A stretch of 12,130 nucleotides of DNA from an uncultured Flavobacterium sp. (GCF_937876455.1 NZ_CALFIG010000296.1:1-12130), one strand, 5' to 3'. Positions 1 through 6,869 are shown, numbered from the stretch's first letter. Made by a program: numbers and translations. Notes: generated from the sequence alone by a model not told the origin.

Positions 1-57
1 GTTTATGTAACTTTTTTGCAACTTCTTACGTATAACTATCAGAAATAACAAAAAAGC

Positions 58-63
58 AAGGAG
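58..63 (+). promoter_or_regulatory. Shine-Dalgarno site of rpoD
   Basis: AAGGAG lies 9 nt upstream of the rpoD ATG at 73. None of the other starts in the window that I checked (rpe, yqeY, ftsZ, ftsA, ftsQ) has such a purine block, as expected for Bacteroidota, where Shine-Dalgarno use is rare. The site supports the choice of the ATG at 73. Its function is inferred from sequence and spacing only. Confidence 0.6.
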
Positions 64-72
64 ACCCATACA

Positions 73-936
73 ATGAGACAGCTTAAAATTACTAAGCAGG
101 TTACCAATCGTGAAACTGCGTCATTAGATAAATATTTACAAGAAATAGGTAAGGTAGATTTAATTACTGCCGACGAAGAAGTAGAGTTAGCACAACGCAT
201 TAAAGCTGGTGACCAACGTGCTTTAGAAAAATTAACGAAAGCCAATTTACGTTTCGTTGTTTCGGTAGCTAAACAATACCAAAATCAAGGTTTAACACTT
301 CCCGATTTAATTAACGAAGGGAATTTAGGATTAATTAAAGCGGCACAACGTTTTGATGAAACGCGTGGTTTCAAATTTATTTCGTATGCGGTGTGGTGGA
401 TTCGTCAATCTATTTTACAAGCTTTAGCAGAACAATCACGTATCGTTCGCTTACCATTGAATAAAATTGGTTCTATTAATAAAATCAATAAGATGTATGC
501 CTTATTAGAGCAATCTAATGAGCGTCCACCTTCTGCAGAAGAAATTGCTAAGGAATTAGACATGACCGTAAATGACGTAAAAGAGTCAATGAAAAATTCA
601 GGGCGTCACTTATCCATGGATGCACCCTTAGTTGAAGGTGAAGATTCTAATTTGTACGATGTATTACGTTCTGGTGAATCGCCAAATCCAGATAGAGAAT
701 TAATCCACGAATCACTTCAAACTGAAATTGAACGCGCTCTTGAAACCTTAACACCAAGAGAAGCCGATGTCGTTCGTTTATATTTTGGACTAGGTGATCA
801 ACATCCTATGACTTTAGAAGAAATAGGAGAAACATTTGACTTAACGCGTGAACGTGTACGTCAAATCAAAGAAAAAGCAATCAGAAGATTAAAACACACT
901 TCGAGAAGTAAAATTTTAAAAACATACTTGGGTTAA
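73..936 (+). CDS. rpoD: RNA polymerase primary sigma factor, sigma-70 family
   Basis: This is the housekeeping sigma factor that directs core RNA polymerase to most promoters. At 287 residues it is the short form usual in Bacteroidota: region 1.1 and the large non-conserved insert of E. coli RpoD are absent, and the protein starts almost directly with region 1.2 (residues about 14-50). Region 2 is fully present: the core-binding part around [13 protein letters not shown] (58-70), and the -10 recognition and melting helix [20 protein letters not shown] (95-114) with its aromatic residues. Region 3 follows (about 130-200). Region 4.2 ends the protein with the -35 recognising helix-turn-helix, [20 protein letters not shown] (246-265). 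The start at 73 has a good Shine-Dalgarno, AAGGAG. The gene is monocistronic, with a strong terminator at 1008-1042. A dispersed-type repeat begins on its last two codons and stop. Confidence 0.97.
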   Translation: MRQLKITKQVTNRETASLDKYLQEIGKVDLITADEEVELAQRIKAGDQRALEKLTKANLRFVVSVAKQYQNQGLTLPDLINEGNLGLIKAAQRFDETRGFKFISYAVWWIRQSILQALAEQSRIVRLPLNKIGSINKINKMYALLEQSNERPPSAEEIAKELDMTVNDVKESMKNSGRHLSMDAPLVEGEDSNLYDVLRSGESPNPDRELIHESLQTEIERALETLTPREADVVRLYFGLGDQHPMTLEEIGETFDLTRERVRQIKEKAIRRLKHTSRSKILKTYLG

Positions 937-973
937 CACTTCGACAGGCTCAGTGTGACTCTGTAAAGATAAC
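928..973 (+). repeat. Repeat copy A on the rpoD stop codon
   Basis: These 46 nt start with the last Leu-Gly codons and TAA of rpoD and continue into the 3' UTR with CACTTCGACAGGCTCAGTG. They match copy B (minus strand, 2146 to 2100) at 39 of 47 aligned positions with one indel. ACACT...AGTGT can pair as a small hairpin with an 11-nt loop. The core looks like the short CACTTCGAC...CTCAGTG repeats found between genes in many bacteria; that likeness is from memory. Confidence 0.8.
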
Positions 974-1007
974 AATAATCTAAAACTACGTTTTTTGATT
1001 GATACTT

Positions 1008-1042
1008 AAAACTCCGGTAATCAGCCGGAGTTTTGTTTTTTA
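1008..1042 (+). terminator. Rho-independent terminator of rpoD
   Basis: A perfect 10-bp stem, AAAACTCCGG (1008-1017) with CCGGAGTTTT (1025-1034), has a 7-nt loop and is followed by GTTTTTT. It lies 72 nt after the rpoD stop and points in the same direction. Confidence 0.9.
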
Positions 1043-1044
1043 AA

Positions 1045-1159
1045 AACTTCAGAATTCAAAATTTGAAGTTGAATATTCAAAATTCTAAAAATGAAAGTTT
1101 ATAATTTGTACATTTGCAAAAAGATGAAATATTCAATATTGAATAACGAATTTTGAAAT
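1045..1159. repeat. AT-rich nested inverted repeats between rpoD and rpe
   Basis: This spacer holds several short inverted repeats built from the same TTCAA/TTGAA words: AACTTC (1045-1050) with GAAGTT (1065-1070); a perfect 14-bp palindrome ATTCAATATTGAAT (1131-1144); and ATTCAAAATTC (1075-1085), whose reverse complement recurs at 1148-1158 with one mismatch. The rpe promoter element lies between the arms of the last pair. I see no coding potential. The role is unknown, and part of the effect could come from AT-rich composition. Confidence 0.5.
1109..1116 (+). promoter_or_regulatory. Promoter -7 element of rpe
   Basis: TACATTTG matches the Bacteroidota -7 consensus TAnnTTTG exactly and is followed by C, as is common. 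It lies 68 nt upstream of the rpe ATG, giving an expected leader of about 60 nt. I could not find a convincing -33 TTG at the right distance, so the call rests on the -7 box and its position between a terminator and a gene. Confidence 0.6.
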
Positions 1160-1184
1160 CTACAATAAACAACATAACTACAAC

Positions 1185-1844
1185 ATGAAAAATACCTTAA
1201 TAGCGCCTTCTATTTTAGCTGCAGATTTTGCAAATCTCCAAAAAGAAATTGCCATGGTTAATAAAAGTGAAGCCGATTTGTTTCACATTGACATTATGGA
1301 TGGTGTGTTTGTACCTAATATTTCTTTTGGGATGCCTGTTTTAGAAGCCATAAAAAAGCACGCTAAAAAAAACTTAGACGTACATTTAATGATTGTTGAT
1401 CCTGACAGATACATTAGTACATTTAAAAAATTAGGCGCAGATTTTTTGACTGTACATTATGAAGCGTGTACACATTTACACCGCACAATTCAAGCTATAA
1501 AAGCAGAAGGAATGAAAGCTGGAGTAGCGTTGAACCCACACACGCCCGTAGCCTTACTAGAAGACATCATTAAAGACATAGATTTAGTATGTATAATGAG
1601 TGTTAATCCTGGTTTTGGTGGACAATCTTTTATAGAACGCACCTATGATAAAGTAGCTCAATTAAAAGAAATGATTCGCAGAAATAAAGCAAACACGCTA
1701 ATTGAAATTGATGGCGGTGTCACTAATAAAAACGCTAAACAACTTGCTGAAGCTGGCGCAGATATTTTAGTAGCCGGAAGCTATGTTTTTAGTGCTAAAG
1801 ACCCTTTAGATACTATTGCCGATTTAAAAGCAATTACTAAGTAA
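1185..1844 (+). CDS. rpe: Ribulose-phosphate 3-epimerase
   Basis: This cytosolic enzyme interconverts D-ribulose 5-phosphate and D-xylulose 5-phosphate in the non-oxidative pentose phosphate pathway. The protein has 219 residues, the normal length for this TIM-barrel family. It opens with IAPSILAADFANL. The metal-binding and catalytic residues are in place: His34, Asp36 and Met38 in HIDIMDG; His67 in VHLMI; and the second catalytic Asp176 in EIDGGV. The phosphate-binding loop VNPGFGGQSF covers residues 140-149. No Shine-Dalgarno precedes the ATG, which is normal for the group. The start is set by alignment of the N-terminal APSILAAD motif, five residues in. The gene stands alone between the rpoD terminator and its own bidirectional terminator and appears to have its own promoter. 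It shows nothing unusual. Confidence 0.97.
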   Translation: MKNTLIAPSILAADFANLQKEIAMVNKSEADLFHIDIMDGVFVPNISFGMPVLEAIKKHAKKNLDVHLMIVDPDRYISTFKKLGADFLTVHYEACTHLHRTIQAIKAEGMKAGVALNPHTPVALLEDIIKDIDLVCIMSVNPGFGGQSFIERTYDKVAQLKEMIRRNKANTLIEIDGGVTNKNAKQLAEAGADILVAGSYVFSAKDPLDTIADLKAITK

Positions 1845-1863
1845 TTCTGTTAAAAATATTACT

Positions 1864-1891
1864 AAAAAACCACTCTAGTAGAGTGGTTTTT
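1864..1891. terminator. Bidirectional terminator between rpe and tRNA-Arg
   Basis: CCACTCT (1870-1876), loop AGT, and AGAGTGG (1880-1886) form a perfect stem, extended by flanking A and T runs to about 12 bp. The T run on the plus strand ends rpe, 20 nt after its stop. The A run at 1864-1869 gives a U tract on the minus strand, so the hairpin could also stop the yqeY-tRNA transcript coming the other way. Confidence 0.88.
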
Positions 1892-1902
1892 ATTTTACAA
1901 TT

Positions 1903-1925
1903 TTTATTGTGACCTCGAAGGGAGT
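1903..1925 (-). repeat. Duplicated 3' end of tRNA-Arg
   Basis: On the minus strand this reads ACTCCCTTCGAGGTCAC followed by AATAAA. It repeats the last 16 nt of the tRNA-Arg at 2020-2093 plus its first trailing bases (tRNA copy at 2012-2035). The 17-nt core is identical and the flank differs by one inserted base. It has the same orientation as the tRNA, 110 bp further downstream, and the tRNA body is not recognisable next to it. A scar of integration at the tRNA 3' end, or a decayed tandem tRNA, would both explain it. Confidence 0.75.
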
Positions 1926-2019
1926 TTGCAACACAACATCCCTAAAAGCTCCGCTTTGAAAATACTTTATTTAAAAAAACTTAAGTAAACTGGACATTTT
2001 TTAGCAAAGTATTTATTCG

Positions 2020-2093
2020 TGACCTCGAAGGGAGTCGAACCCCCAACCGCTGGAGCCGAAATCCAGTGCTCTATCCAATTGAGCTACGAGGCC
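2020..2093 (-). tRNA. tRNA-Arg, anticodon TCG
   Basis: The minus strand folds as a complete 74-nt cloverleaf. The acceptor GGCCTCG pairs with CGAGGTC (one G-U pair) and has discriminator A. The D arm is GCTC/GAGC with loop AATTGGATA. The anticodon arm CTGGA/TCCAG has loop TTTCGGC, giving anticodon TCG (reads CGA, arginine). The variable loop is short, and the T arm carries TTCGACT. CCA is not encoded, because the next bases are CGA. The 5' end is 44 nt after the yqeY stop with no terminator between, so it is probably transcribed with yqeY. Confidence 0.96.
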
Positions 2094-2099
2094 TTGTAA

Positions 2100-2146
2100 G
2101 TTATCTTTACAGTATCCACACTGAGTTTATCAAAGTGTTAACCTAA
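2100..2146 (-). repeat. Repeat copy B on the yqeY stop codon
   Basis: This is the second copy of the element at 928-973, here on the minus strand. It again starts with the Leu-Gly-stop codons of its host gene (yqeY) and ends just before tRNA-Arg. Six of its seven substitutions against copy A are transitions in which copy B carries A or T, so it looks like an AT-drifted version. The hairpin arms ACACT and AGTGT are conserved. Confidence 0.8.
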
Positions 2147-2587
2147 AAGCTTTTTAACCAGAGTAGAAATTGTTTTTCCATCGGTTTGTCCTGCTAGAGC
2201 TTTTGAAGCCATTCCCATTACCTGACCCATAGAAGCCATTCCTGAAAATCCGCCTTCAGTAATTATTTTTGATACAATAGCCTCTACTTCTGCCTCTGAT
2301 AACTGAGCAGGTAAAAACTGTTCAATGACAGCAATTTGAGCCAATTCTGGTTCGGCTAAATCGGTTCTACCTTGTTCTGTGAATATAGTAGCGCTATCTT
2401 TTCTTTGTTTTACTAATCGTTGGAGCATTTTTACTTCATCTTCTTCCGATAAAGTATCAGTAGCTCCCGATTCTGTTTTAGCTAATATAATAGCTGATTT
2501 TATAGCTCTTAAAGCTTCCAAAGCAACTGTGTTTTTTGCTTTCATAGCTTCTTTCATGTGCTCCATTATTTTTGATTCTAAGCTCAT
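2138..2587 (-). CDS. yqeY: GatB/YqeY domain protein
   Basis: This is a 149-residue stand-alone GatB/YqeY-domain protein. The family is related to the C-terminal tRNA-binding tail of the GatB subunit of Asp/Glu-tRNA amidotransferase, but the role of the free-standing form is not well established. Visible family features are the N-terminal helix with KNTVALEALRAIKSAI (18-33), the central LVKQRKDSATIFTEQGRTDL segment (58-77), EQFLPAQLSEAEV (89-101) and the C-terminal GQTDGKTISTLVKKLL (133-148). It lies 183 bp after ftsZ, separated by a terminator, and has its own TAnnTTTG element upstream. The tRNA-Arg follows 44 nt later. The minus-strand ATG has no Shine-Dalgarno. An antisense reading frame across it has no support as a gene. 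Confidence 0.93.
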   Translation of the reverse strand: MSLESKIMEHMKEAMKAKNTVALEALRAIKSAIILAKTESGATDTLSEEDEVKMLQRLVKQRKDSATIFTEQGRTDLAEPELAQIAVIEQFLPAQLSEAEVEAIVSKIITEGGFSGMASMGQVMGMASKALAGQTDGKTISTLVKKLLG

Positions 2588-2628
2588 ATTTTTAGATTTA
2601 GATTGTTTTACTTTTTTTATATTGTGTA

Positions 2629-2697
2629 GCCTACCCCAGATAGCAGCGGCATCTCCCGATTTATCGGGAATATAGCGAATAGCTGGAAGAAGGTCCT
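2629..2697. ncRNA. Structured Flavobacteriia-type intergenic repeat (Flavo-1-like)
   Basis: A GC-richer island in the yqeY-ftsZ spacer. It contains CCAG (2636-2639), GATAGCAGCGGCAT, a perfect hairpin TCCCGA-TTTA-TCGGGA (2654-2669), ATATAGCGAATAG, then CTGG (2683-2686) and an outer CCT/AGG pair. CCAG can pair with CTGG around the central hairpin. The pattern resembles a dispersed element I remember from Flavobacteriia genomes, and probably the Flavo-1 RNA motif of Rfam, in which these arms read CCCG/CGGG. I could not check this. The strand is uncertain: a TACTTTTG box on the minus strand directly precedes it, so on that strand it would form the yqeY leader. Confidence 0.4.
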
Positions 2698-2703
2698 AAA
2701 AAA

Positions 2704-2711
2704 CAAAAGTA
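2704..2711 (-). promoter_or_regulatory. Promoter -7 element upstream of yqeY
   Basis: The minus strand reads TACTTTTG, an exact TAnnTTTG match, just after the ftsZ terminator. It would start transcription near 2697, giving a leader of about 110 nt for yqeY that includes the structured repeat at 2629-2697. No clear -33 TTG was identified. Confidence 0.5.
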
Positions 2712-2712
2712 A

Positions 2713-2744
2713 TAAAAAAACCTGAAATTGAACTTTCAGGTTTT
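2713..2744 (-). terminator. Terminator of the dcw operon after ftsZ
   Basis: On the minus strand CCTGAAA, a 6-nt loop (GTTCAA) and TTTCAGG are followed by seven T residues (plus-strand A run 2714-2720). The stem is 7 bp, extended by A-T pairs. It begins about 27 nt after the ftsZ stop and marks the end of the murD-ftsZ transcription unit. Confidence 0.88.
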
Positions 2745-2770
2745 CTACTCAATGATATAATTTAGGTTAG

Positions 2771-4741
2771 TTAATCCACATTATCGTGTAAAAATGAATT
2801 ATTTGAACGCAACTGCACATCGTCATTACTATCAAGTCCTAATGACATTCTAGATTGTTGGTTTTGATTTGGCATACTCGTTACATCTATACCTAATCTT
2901 TTGAATGCAGGTTCTTTTTCTAATTCATCTATGCGCCCTGGATTATTGAACTTATAATTAAAATCTTTTAATTTTCTTTTACGCTCTTCTGCTCTCGCTT
3001 TTAAGGTTTCTTCAATAGACATTTCTAAAGGCGAATTATCTAAAGCATGTGGCGCATCAAAAGCTACTTCTGTTTGTTTTATCGTAAAATTTAGCTCAGC
3101 TTCAATAGGTTCTGCCGCTATATTTACTTCCGCTACGGGCTCGGCTACCATTTCTATTTCTTCTTCTAGAGAATAACGAATAATACCGTTTTCATTCATT
3201 TCAGTAACAGGCAATACTTGAACGGGTTCATTCACGCTCATGTGATTCACTTCATTTGAAAAATCAAAAACAATAGGTGTTTCTACTTCTTTTGTATCGA
3301 ATAAATCTAATGAAAATGATACTTCTTCCTCTTTACCTTTAACAAATTCTGGAGCAATTACTTCAATCTCTCTAACTTGAGAGGAAATAATTTCAAATTC
3401 TTGCGCAATAGACTGAACTGGATGCGCAACTGGTGTTTCTATTTGAACTTGTGGTGATACGAATTCAAAAGTTACATCTATGTTTTTTAAGAAATCAGTT
3501 GTAGGAATTAAATCGGAAACAGGTTCTTGAACGAATTGAGGTGTTTCCACTTCAAACTCATTTAAATCAAATACAATTCTAGGTTCTGTTTCCTGTAGTA
3601 CTTCCTTTGCCGCAGTTACTTGTTCTTCTACAATTGTTTCTTTACTAGGAGCTGTAGGTAAAACTGCATGTGGCGTTAAATTATGCACTGCTTTTTGTTC
3701 AGCATCTAACGTGTGAATAATTTTTTTAGGTTCTGCGTTTACAATTTCAATTTGTTGGTCAATGTTAAACCCCGTAGCAATTACAGTTACAGAAATAGCT
3801 TCGCCTAGTTTTTCATCTTCACCCACACCCATAATGATGTTTGCGTTGTGACCTGCTTCAGATTGAATATATTCATTAATTTCACTAATTTCATCGATAG
3901 TAATTTCGTTAGAGCCAAACGTGATAAGCAACAATACATTTTTGGCACCTGCAATTTTATTATCGTTTAATAAGGGTGAATCTAATGCTTCAACGATAGC
4001 GCTTTTAGCTCTATCTGGACCTTCAGCAACAGAAGATCCCATAATAGCTGTTCCACTATCACTTAATACTGTTTTAGCATCTTTTAAATCAATATTCATT
4101 GTTAAGTGATTTGTAATCACTTCTGCAATGCCTTTAGAAGCCGTAGCTAATACTTCATCAGCCTTAGAAAAACCAGCTTTAAAGCCCAAGTTTCCATAAA
4201 CTTCCCTTAATTTATTATTATTAATAACAATTAAAGAGTCGACTTGTTTTCTTAATCTTTCAACTCCTTCTAAAGCTTGTTCTGATCTAGATTTCCCTTC
4301 AAACTGGAATGGGATAGTTACGATACCTACAGTTAGAATACCTCTTTCTTTAGCCAATTGAGCAATTACGGGAGCTGCACCTGTACCTGTTCCGCCGCCC
4401 ATACCAGCGGTAATAAATACCATCTTAGTATTAGCGTCTAGCATTTTTTCAATTTCTTCAATGCTTTCAAGGGCAGCTTGATGACCTACTTCCGGTTTTG
4501 CACCTGCACCTAATCCTTCGGTTAAATTAACCCCTAATTGGATTTTATTTGGCACTGGGCTACTTTGTAGGGCTTGTGAGTCTGTATTACAAACCACAAA
4601 GTCAACACCTATGATACCTTGTTTAAACATGTGGTTGATAGCGTTGCTTCCGCCGCCACCTACTCCGATAACTTTAATTACGTTTGATTGATTTTTAGGT
4701 AAATCAAAAGTAATGTTTCCAAATTCGTTGTTGCTCTCCAT
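2771..4741 (-). CDS. ftsZ: Cell division protein FtsZ
   Basis: FtsZ is the tubulin-like GTPase that polymerises into the Z ring at midcell and recruits the divisome. The 656-residue protein has the long form typical of Bacteroidota. The GTPase domain shows the GGGGSN loop (28-33), NTDSQAL (52-58), the tubulin signature GGGTGTG (115-121) and the T7 synergy loop NIDLKD (216-221) with its catalytic acidic residues. The polymerisation core ends near residue 325. A linker of about 250 residues follows, rich in Glu, Val and Pro, with recurring (V/I)ETP units. After it come a basic/acidic helical stretch (about 581-598) and a short C-terminal tail ending LHDNVD, the expected protein-binding peptide of this group in place of the proteobacterial DIPAFLR. 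The ATG lies 28 nt after ftsA without a Shine-Dalgarno. It is the last gene of the cluster. Confidence 0.98.
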   Translation of the reverse strand: MESNNEFGNITFDLPKNQSNVIKVIGVGGGGSNAINHMFKQGIIGVDFVVCNTDSQALQSSPVPNKIQLGVNLTEGLGAGAKPEVGHQAALESIEEIEKMLDANTKMVFITAGMGGGTGTGAAPVIAQLAKERGILTVGIVTIPFQFEGKSRSEQALEGVERLRKQVDSLIVINNNKLREVYGNLGFKAGFSKADEVLATASKGIAEVITNHLTMNIDLKDAKTVLSDSGTAIMGSSVAEGPDRAKSAIVEALDSPLLNDNKIAGAKNVLLLITFGSNEITIDEISEINEYIQSEAGHNANIIMGVGEDEKLGEAISVTVIATGFNIDQQIEIVNAEPKKIIHTLDAEQKAVHNLTPHAVLPTAPSKETIVEEQVTAAKEVLQETEPRIVFDLNEFEVETPQFVQEPVSDLIPTTDFLKNIDVTFEFVSPQVQIETPVAHPVQSIAQEFEIISSQVREIEVIAPEFVKGKEEEVSFSLDLFDTKEVETPIVFDFSNEVNHMSVNEPVQVLPVTEMNENGIIRYSLEEEIEMVAEPVAEVNIAAEPIEAELNFTIKQTEVAFDAPHALDNSPLEMSIEETLKARAEERKRKLKDFNYKFNNPGRIDELEKEPAFKRLGIDVTSMPNQNQQSRMSLGLDSNDDVQLRSNNSFLHDNVD

Positions 4742-4769
4742 ATATTTGGCTATTTATTCTGTAACTATT

Positions 4770-6134
4770 TTATTCTGCGTTGTCTAAAAACTCTTTAATT
4801 TTTCCAAGAAGATTATTAAAATCATATCTTCTTTTTTGTGGCTCTTCTTGTTGAGGTGCCGTTTGCACTTCTTCTTCTAAAGCTGTTTCATTCTGAATAG
4901 GTTGCTCTGTAGGTTTTTGAACCACTACAGGCTCTTCTTTTTTCATTTCCACAAATGGAGTAGCACTATTCAAATTATTTCTCAAACTTTCCATAACCAA
5001 CCCCACAGATGTTGCATATAATGGGCTAGAAAGTTCGTCATCAGAATTTCCTGCTAAATGCTCATTTGGATACCCTATTCTTGTATCCATTCCTGTAATA
5101 TATTCTACTAACTGTTTTATATGGTTTAACTGCGAACCGCCTCCTGTTAAAACAATTCCTGCAATTAATTTTTTCTTTGGCTCTTCATGTCCATATTGTT
5201 TAATTTCGGCATATACTTGTTCGATGATTTCTACTACTCTTGCATGAATAATCTTAGACAAGTTTTTCAATGAAATTTCTTTTGGTTCTCTTCCTCTAAG
5301 ACCTGGTATCGAAACAATTTCATTGTCTTTATTTTCTCCTGGCCAAGCTGAACCAAAACGTGTTTTTAATAATTCTGCTTGCTTTTCAATGATAGAACAG
5401 CCTTCTTTAATATCGTCTGTAATTACGTTTCCTCCAAAAGGAACAACAGCCGTATGTCTAATAATTCCATCTTTAAAAATAGCTAAATCTGTTGTCCCAC
5501 CACCTATATCAATCAATGCTACACCAGCTTCTTTTTCTTCCTGACTCAAAACAGCATCAGCCGATGCTAATGGCTCTAGAGTTAAACCTGTTAATTCTAA
5601 TCCTGCACTTTTAACGCATCTGCCTAAATTTCGAATAGAAGCCGCTTGCCCTACCACGATATGAAAGCTAGATTCTACTCTACCTCCATACATCCCTACA
5701 GGTTCTTTTATTTCTGCCTGACCATCAATTTTAAATTCTTGAGGTAAAGCATGTATAATTTCTTCTCCAGGAAGCATGGCTAAATTTTGCACTTGACTTG
5801 TTAACAATTCAATATCGTATTCACCAATCACTTCATCTGGATTTTTTCTACTAATATAATCACTGTGCTGAATACTACGAATATGTTGGCCGGCGATACC
5901 CACCACTACATCATTAATTTTGTATCCTGAATTATTTTCGGCTTCAGCAACCGCTTGTTGAATAGATTGAATAGTTTGAGTAATATTATTAACAACTCCT
6001 CGGTGTACACCTAAACTTTTCGATTTACCTACCCCAAGAATTTCTAATTTACCATACTCATTTTTCTTGCCAATCATAGCTACAATTTTTGTTGTACCTA
6101 TGTCTAATCCTACTGCAATACTTTCTTTACTCAT
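4770..6134 (-). CDS. ftsA: Cell division protein FtsA
   Basis: FtsA is the actin-like ATPase that tethers FtsZ filaments to the inner face of the cytoplasmic membrane and signals to the septal synthases. It has 454 residues, slightly longer than the E. coli protein because of its C-terminal linker. Seen in order: phosphate-1 motif VGLDIGTTKIVAMIG (8-22); the SHS2/1C subdomain region (about 86-165); phosphate-2 motif LIDIGGGTTDLAIF (207-220); and the adenosine motif VLTGGGSQL (328-336). A Glu/Gln/Pro-rich linker (about 398-433) is followed by the amphipathic helix RRYDFNNLLGKIKEFLDNAE (435-454), the likely membrane-targeting sequence. The start is 12 nt after the ftsQ stop, and ftsZ follows after 28 nt, the usual ftsQ-ftsA-ftsZ order. 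Confidence 0.97.
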   Translation of the reverse strand: MSKESIAVGLDIGTTKIVAMIGKKNEYGKLEILGVGKSKSLGVHRGVVNNITQTIQSIQQAVAEAENNSGYKINDVVVGIAGQHIRSIQHSDYISRKNPDEVIGEYDIELLTSQVQNLAMLPGEEIIHALPQEFKIDGQAEIKEPVGMYGGRVESSFHIVVGQAASIRNLGRCVKSAGLELTGLTLEPLASADAVLSQEEKEAGVALIDIGGGTTDLAIFKDGIIRHTAVVPFGGNVITDDIKEGCSIIEKQAELLKTRFGSAWPGENKDNEIVSIPGLRGREPKEISLKNLSKIIHARVVEIIEQVYAEIKQYGHEEPKKKLIAGIVLTGGGSQLNHIKQLVEYITGMDTRIGYPNEHLAGNSDDELSSPLYATSVGLVMESLRNNLNSATPFVEMKKEEPVVVQKPTEQPIQNETALEEEVQTAPQQEEPQKRRYDFNNLLGKIKEFLDNAE

Positions 6135-6146
6135 AATGCTATTCTT

Positions 6147-6869
6147 TTATTTTGAACACACAACTTGTTGTGTGAACATTAAATTTATTGATTTATATTT
6201 ATCTAACAGTGTATCTTTTTGTGCGTATTGATAAAATGCTTTATAATTTCTAAATTTTTTATCAATTAAAATTGGTCTTCCAAAAACAATTTCATAATTA
6301 TGCTCTCTCGTGAACATTTTCATACTTCCATTATCAAAAATTTCGACAGCAATTATATTTTTCTTCAAAAAATCATCTTCATTAATTGCCTTAAATGTTT
6401 GCGCAAAACCCTTTTTAAAATGACCGTTTACATTTCCTTTAACAAGAGGAACTCTTGCCGAATAAATATCAGACATTTCAAAAACGCTACCGTTTTTATC
6501 AACATAAAAATTTCGGTTATCGTTAACAACTCTTGCGATTGGGGATCTTTGTTTTATTTTAGTTATTAACATTCCGTCTTCAGAAGTAAAAACCTCTGCT
6601 TTTTCGATAAATGGATGCTTTTGCAACACACTTTCTAGATACTTCAAATCTAATTGTTCTTTTTTAAATGTAGAAGACTGTTTTAAATTTTGTATTAACA
6701 AGTTATTAACCATTTGATGTGTTAAAAACATTTTACTATCCCCTTGAAAATCAATTCTAATGTTATCGATTTTTCGTTGTTGATTTCTCTGCAAGGCAAA
6801 AGAATATAAAAACACTACCAAAAGTAGGAGTAAAACTAAACGAATATTTTGCCAATTTAACCTTTTCAT
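6147..6869 (-). CDS. ftsQ: Cell division protein FtsQ
   Basis: FtsQ is the bitopic membrane protein that links early and late divisome parts (FtsA/FtsZ side to FtsW/FtsI side). I chose the ATG at 6869, giving 240 residues starting MKRLNWQNIRL. A single membrane helix (about 9-24, VLLLLLVVFLYSFAL) follows a short basic N terminus. The outer part then carries a POTRA-like domain (about 35-105, with LESVLQKHPFIEKAEVF) and a beta domain containing FYVDKNGSVFEMSD and VPLVKG. A longer frame from 6935 would add 22 residues rich in Lys and Asn that do not resemble the family, so I rejected it. The overall sequence is divergent, as FtsQ usually is, and position between murC and ftsA supports the name. 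A possible internal promoter precedes it. Confidence 0.9.
   Translation of the reverse strand: MKRLNWQNIRLVLLLLLVVFLYSFALQRNQQRKIDNIRIDFQGDSKMFLTHQMVNNLLIQNLKQSSTFKKEQLDLKYLESVLQKHPFIEKAEVFTSEDGMLITKIKQRSPIARVVNDNRNFYVDKNGSVFEMSDIYSARVPLVKGNVNGHFKKGFAQTFKAINEDDFLKKNIIAVEIFDNGSMKMFTREHNYEIVFGRPILIDKKFRNYKAFYQYAQKDTLLDKYKSINLMFTQQVVCSK

Noticed and set aside
2379..2675. 98-residue plus-strand reading frame antisense to yqeY
   Set aside because: It lies mostly opposite conserved yqeY codons, has no recognisable domain or promoter, and is best explained as a shadow of the real gene.
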